The notes under the pieces were generated by a model. It saw only the letters and a program-made list of their open reading frames with translations, had not been told where the DNA came from and searched no databases. From Fibrobacteres bacterium CG2_30_45_31 (GTDB lineage: Bacteria > Fibrobacterota > Fibrobacteria > Fibrobacterales > Fibrobacteraceae), in assembly GCA_001873075.1 (NCBI GenBank), contig MNYL01000173.1, positions 1 through 9,856 of the forward strand: DNA of 9,856 bases, given 5' to 3'. Position numbers and translations under genes: made by a program. This document shows positions 6,787 to 9,856 of this stretch, one piece after another. Within the stretch, counting starts at the first letter, position 1, and the number at the start of each line of letters is the position of its first letter.

Positions 6787-6810
6787 GTATCCAATAATCA
6801 GATTGAAAAA

Positions 6811-8196
6811 TTAACCGCAGCGGGTCTTTTCCATATTCGTTCCTGTGTAATCAGGATACTCTCCGTCAAAACAGGCCGCGCAATAGGCTTCTGGTTCGCC
6901 AGTGCAAGCGCGCATTCCGTCCACGCTCAAATATCCAAGGCTTTCAACACCGAGCATCTTCGCGATTTCATCAGGAGTCATGGAACTCGCTGCAAGTTCC
7001 CCCGGGTTAGGAAAGTCCATACCAAAGAAGCAAGGGTGCGCCACAGGGGGCGATGCAATGCGAATATGAACTTCCAAAGCCCCCGCATCGCGGAGCATTT
7101 TGCTTAGAATTTTAAGCGTGGTGCCGCGTACGATAGAATCTTCAACGACGCATACTTTCTTGTTTTTGAGTACCCCTTCAATGGGGTTGAACTTTAAGCG
7201 AACTTTTTGTTCACGCACGTTTTGAGTGGGGTCAATAAAAGTCCTTCCCACATAATGATTGCGGAGCAAACCGATTTCAAAACGAATACCAGAAGCTTGT
7301 GCGTAACCCAAAGCTGCAGTGGTAGAACTATCGGGAACAGGGATGACGATGTCGGCAGCGACCGGGCATTCGTGGGCGAGTTGTTTCCCCATTTTGCGAC
7401 GCACTTTATCGCAACTTTGTTCGAAAATTTTGGAATCCGGACGGGCAAAGTAGATGTATTCGAAAATGCAGTGGGCTTTGCGTTTCTTTTCAATAAATTG
7501 TTCAGAGTGAAGACCATCTTTGTAGATGGTGAGAAATTCACCCGGCTGAATATCGCGCACATAGTTCGCGTTCAAAAGATCAAAGGCGCATGTTTCGCTC
7601 GCAACGCACCAGCTCTTTCCCATTCGGGCGAGAGCGAGAGGGCGGAAACCAAAACCATCGCGGGCGATGTACATGGAGTCTTTCGTGAGAAACACTAGAC
7701 AAAAACTACCGGTCAGTTTAGCGACGGCCTTTTTTACTGCTTCCGCGAGCGAACCTGCATGGGTGCGGGCGATTTCGTGAAGTAGGATTTCAGTATCGGA
7801 AGTGGTCTGGAAAATGTGCCCCGCTTCTTCCATTTCAGCACGGAGTTCGGGAGCATTGGTGATGTTGCCGTTGTGTACGAGGGCCAAACTGCCCCATTTG
7901 CAACTCACGAGAATGGGCTGTGCATTCGCGAGGGTGCTTGATCCTGTGGTGCTATAGCGAACGTGGCCAATCCCTGCGAAACCTTCCAGCTCATCCACAT
8001 TATTTTCACGCAAGAGTGCTGAAACCAGCCCCATGGACTTGCGAATCCGAACCTTTTCTCCATTGGTGATTGCAATACCTGCACTCTCTTGCCCGCGGTG
8101 TTGTAGGGCGTAGAGCCCCATTGCGACGTTTCTGCCTACGTTTTCGCCATTGTAAATTCCAATGACTCCACATTCTTCATGCAACTCTTCTAGCAT
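6811..8196 (-). CDS. purF: Amidophosphoribosyltransferase (4Fe-4S type)
   Basis: This enzyme catalyses the first committed step of purine synthesis: PRPP plus glutamine gives 5-phosphoribosylamine. From the ATG at 8196 it has 461 residues. A short propeptide (MLEELHEE) would be removed to expose the glutaminase nucleophile Cys9 in CGVIGI, as in Bacillus PurF. The N-terminal Ntn glutaminase domain (9 to about 235) has LQHRGQESAG, HVRYSTTG and HNGN. The phosphoribosyltransferase domain has the PRPP loop VCVVEDSIVRGTT at 348-360. Cys243, Cys389, Cys439 and Cys442 (the CxxCF motif) match the ligands of the 4Fe-4S cluster in Bacillus-type enzymes. GAGG (8201-8204) precedes the ATG by 4 nt, a rather tight spacing, and a small CGCG-TTT-CGCG inverted repeat (8204-8214) abuts it. 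An in-frame TTG at 8235 would lengthen the propeptide by 13 residues and is less likely. It lies 41 nt downstream of ubiA. Confidence 0.96.
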   Translation of the reverse strand: MLEELHEECGVIGIYNGENVGRNVAMGLYALQHRGQESAGIAITNGEKVRIRKSMGLVSALLRENNVDELEGFAGIGHVRYSTTGSSTLANAQPILVSCKWGSLALVHNGNITNAPELRAEMEEAGHIFQTTSDTEILLHEIARTHAGSLAEAVKKAVAKLTGSFCLVFLTKDSMYIARDGFGFRPLALARMGKSWCVASETCAFDLLNANYVRDIQPGEFLTIYKDGLHSEQFIEKKRKAHCIFEYIYFARPDSKIFEQSCDKVRRKMGKQLAHECPVAADIVIPVPDSSTTAALGYAQASGIRFEIGLLRNHYVGRTFIDPTQNVREQKVRLKFNPIEGVLKNKKVCVVEDSIVRGTTLKILSKMLRDAGALEVHIRIASPPVAHPCFFGMDFPNPGELAASSMTPDEIAKMLGVESLGYLSVDGMRACTGEPEAYCAACFDGEYPDYTGTNMEKTRCG

Positions 8197-8200
8197 GTTA

Positions 8201-8204
8201 CCTC
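8201..8204 (-). promoter_or_regulatory. Shine-Dalgarno site of purF
   Basis: Minus-strand GAGG, 4 nt before the ATG at 8196. It favours this start over the TTG at 8235 and gives the short propeptide expected before the catalytic cysteine. Confidence 0.5.
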
Positions 8205-8237
8205 GCGTTTCGCGTTGTTGGCCCAAAATTAGCAAAA

Positions 8238-9080
8238 TCAGAGGTCAATTACTATAGAGGCGACAGTAGAAATTATTCCTGTGAGCATTGCTACTTTCAA
8301 AAGAGCTTGCGCTTTATCAAATTGGTGCTTTTGAGACCGAATAATGACAAAAATGAGTACAGGAGCGACCGAAATGCCCGTAAAAAGGAGAAAGGAAATG
8401 GGATAAGTGAGCGTAAGGACGGGGAGAGGCAGAAACATTACCGTGAATGCGGTAATGAAAACCGCAAGTTGACGCGCTTTTGCGACCCCTGCGGCCACTG
8501 GAAAAGTAATAATTCCTGCCAACATATCTCCTTGAACATCCTCAAGGTCCTTAAAAATTTCTCGGGCGAGGGTGAGTAAAAATGCAAAAACAGCCGGGGG
8601 GTACAACTTGGGATTCCAATAGTGTCCGTCAATAACCGATATCAGCAAAGGAGAGGCACAAAGTATGGCCACCATGATATTTTTCACGAGGGGAAGTCGT
8701 TTCAAAATTTTATTGTAGGCAAATAGGAAGGCGATAAGCGCCAGGTAAAATAACCCATGAGCGATGCTTATTAGGGTGAAACCTAAGGCCACAGGGGCAA
8801 TTGCCGTGACTGCACAGGCTATTTTCGCCTTTTTAAGGCTAATCGCTCCCGACGGCAGGGGACGGTCAGGGCGGTTGATCCGGTCGGTCTCAATATCCAA
8901 GAGGTCATTATGAATATTGGCAAAACCCACGGCGATCATCATGGATACACAATCCAAAAAGAGATGTAAGGACGAAATATTCACGCTGGCAATAAAGTTG
9001 CCCGCGATAATCGTAATGGCCGCCAAAAGAGAATTCTTGAGCCTGCACATTTTCAACAAAGAGTTTATCCCTGAAAGCAT
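8238..9080 (-). CDS. UbiA-superfamily prenyltransferase, digeranylgeranylglyceryl-phosphate-synthase-like
   Basis: This is a polytopic membrane enzyme of the UbiA superfamily, which transfers a polyprenyl chain to an acceptor. It has 280 residues from the ATG at 9080. A second ATG at 9050 would remove ten, and neither has a clear SD. About eight or nine hydrophobic segments can be seen. The first Asp-rich motif is NDLLDIETDRINRPDRPLPSG (split here only for naming: Asn58, Asp62, Asp66), and the second is REIFKDLEDVQGD at 173-185 with Asp178, Asp181 and Asp185. These read closer to archaeal digeranylgeranylglyceryl phosphate synthase and its bacterial relatives than to classical UbiA or MenA. 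The acceptor cannot be settled from sequence, and menaquinone or another isoprenoid lipid remains possible. It is probably co-transcribed with purF and is divergent from rsgA. Confidence 0.88.
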   Translation of the reverse strand: MLSGINSLLKMCRLKNSLLAAITIIAGNFIASVNISSLHLFLDCVSMMIAVGFANIHNDLLDIETDRINRPDRPLPSGAISLKKAKIACAVTAIAPVALGFTLISIAHGLFYLALIAFLFAYNKILKRLPLVKNIMVAILCASPLLISVIDGHYWNPKLYPPAVFAFLLTLAREIFKDLEDVQGDMLAGIITFPVAAGVAKARQLAVFITAFTVMFLPLPVLTLTYPISFLLFTGISVAPVLIFVIIRSQKHQFDKAQALLKVAMLTGIISTVASIVIDL

Positions 9081-9088
9081 GCGCGTAA

Positions 9089-9104
9089 AACTACATTTGT
9101 AGTT
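9089..9104. repeat. 16-bp inverted repeat between divergent ubiA-like gene and rsgA
   Basis: AACTACA (9089-9095) and TGTAGTT (9098-9104) are perfect 7-bp arms around TT. The repeat fills most of the 25-bp spacer and ends one base before the rsgA ATG. Its size and symmetry suit a dimeric regulator that could affect both genes. As a two-base-loop hairpin it would be strained in RNA, so a DNA site is more likely. No regulator is identifiable here. Confidence 0.4.
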
Positions 9105-9105
9105 G

Positions 9106-9856
9106 ATGGCAGAAGATGAAATAAATGAAAACGAGACCCCTTCGGGTACTCAATCCTCCCGTAGGGCTCACCGTGCAAAACGGGTCAATGCCATGCAAAT
9201 GTGGGAGCAAGGGATTATTGACGACCGCCCTATCAAAGAACGCTGGAGTCGGGAATTCAAAAATCCACGTGTAAAAAGGCTCAAAAATCCGGGTGAAAAT
9301 TTTAATGAGGCGAATACAAAAAATGGTTTAGTGCTTGAAGTGCATCGCCGTACCTGTGGTATTCGTTTGGATGATGGGGAAATTATTAGTGCGACCTACC
9401 GAACCGCGGTGGTTCATGAACTGGGGGAGTTTCCTGCAGTAGGGGACCAAGTAGTTGTCGGTTATACAGAAGAAACGGAGGATGGCGGAGCTTATTCCCT
9501 CCTTCGCGTTCTGCCTCGGAAAAGTGCTCTGAAACGGCCAGGACCACGGGATCGGTTTCGGCGCGAACTGACACTTGCCGCTAATGTCGATCAAGTCGTT
9601 ATCGTCGCCTCTGTTGCGCAACCCCCTTTTAATTATGGTTTTGCGGATCGCTTTTTGTTGGCGGCGAACCTTTGCGATTTGCCGCTGGTGATGGTTCTCA
9701 ACAAGATGGATCTGGTGGAGACCATTCCCCCAGCGATTGAAGACTTTATTTCGCTTGTCGATGATTTTATTCCCATTAGTTGTACTTCGGGCGAGGGTAT
9801 TGATAGGCTACGAGCGCAATTACAAAACAAAAGTTCCGTTTTTAGCGGGCTCAGTG
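9106..9856 (+). CDS. rsgA: Ribosome small-subunit GTPase RsgA (YjeQ), partial
   Basis: RsgA is a circularly permuted GTPase that acts as a late 30S maturation checkpoint. The gene is cut by the window edge, and 250 complete codons are present. A basic, charged N-terminal extension (about 1-70) precedes an OB-fold (about 73-140, starting NGLVLEVHRR and including a YRT near 98-100). The GTPase domain follows in permuted order: the G4 motif NKMD is at 199-202 and G5-like SCTSGEG at 225-231. The last residues FSGLS look like the lead-in to the P-loop (GxSGVGKS). The zinc-binding C-terminus should lie beyond the edge. The ATG at 9106 is preceded by TTG and an in-frame TAG (9100-9102), so the N-terminus can hardly be longer. 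No SD is visible upstream, and the transcript may be leaderless or nearly so. Confidence 0.93.
   Translation, partial: MAEDEINENETPSGTQSSRRAHRAKRVNAMQMWEQGIIDDRPIKERWSREFKNPRVKRLKNPGENFNEANTKNGLVLEVHRRTCGIRLDDGEIISATYRTAVVHELGEFPAVGDQVVVGYTEETEDGGAYSLLRVLPRKSALKRPGPRDRFRRELTLAANVDQVVIVASVAQPPFNYGFADRFLLAANLCDLPLVMVLNKMDLVETIPPAIEDFISLVDDFIPISCTSGEGIDRLRAQLQNKSSVFSGLS

Noticed and set aside
7207..7698. A 163-codon plus-strand open frame inside purF
   Set aside because: It lies opposite conserved PurF sequence, including Fe-S ligand and glutaminase regions, and its translation resembles no family I know.
8197..8235. Longer purF starting at TTG 8235
   Set aside because: It would place 21 residues before the catalytic Cys. 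The ATG at 8196 has an SD and gives the short propeptide typical of PurF.
1..9856. tRNA, rRNA, CRISPR arrays, insertion sequences, phage or defence genes
   Set aside because: I saw no cloverleaf, no spaced direct repeats, no transposase or integrase and no typical defence domains. All long frames are explained by the eight genes listed.

Overview
The window carries eight protein-coding genes, one of them cut off at the right edge. It has no RNA genes, mobile elements or CRISPR arrays that I can recognise. Gene density is high, introns are absent, several genes have Shine-Dalgarno (SD) sites, and Rho-independent terminators are present, so this is a bacterial chromosome segment of moderate GC (mid-40s percent by eye). 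The content (hexameric NADP-type glutamate dehydrogenase, a GreB-like elongation factor, a 4Fe-4S PurF, a digeranylgeranylglyceryl-phosphate-synthase-like UbiA protein and a diguanylate cyclase/phosphodiesterase) suggests a Gram-negative lineage. I lean towards the Fibrobacterota/Bacteroidota side, but this is a weak inference and not a taxonomic call.

Layout. (1) 39-1391 (+): gdhA, followed by two hairpins. (2) 1632-3626 (+): a membrane-anchored PAS-GGDEF-EAL protein, preceded by an inverted repeat that overlaps its SD. (3) 3609-4855 (-): a greB-type factor and a TatD-family nuclease, coupled by an ATGA overlap. The tatD 3' end overlaps the 3' end of the GGDEF-EAL gene tail to tail. (4) 4924-6744 (+): an in-frame fusion of a DUF2062 membrane domain to a complete DUF1015 domain, with a plausible internal start at the junction. 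(5) 6754-6786: a symmetric terminator shared by the fusion gene (+) and purF (-). (6) 6811-9080 (-): ubiA followed by purF, a probable two-gene transcription unit. (7) 9106-end (+): rsgA, divergent from ubiA across 25 bp that contain a 16-bp inverted repeat.

Most of the genes are housekeeping: nitrogen assimilation (gdhA), purine synthesis (purF), transcript proofreading (greB), DNA or nucleotide maintenance (tatD), 30S ribosome maturation (rsgA) and isoprenoid lipid chemistry (ubiA). The less ordinary parts are the DUF2062-DUF1015 fusion, the leader of the c-di-GMP gene and the ubiA/rsgA divergent junction. I see no coherent new defence or mobile system. gdhA shows a codon bias typical of strong expression (mostly AAG for Lys, CGT/CGC for Arg), while the GGDEF-EAL gene is more AT-rich with frequent AAA, CGA and homopolymer runs.
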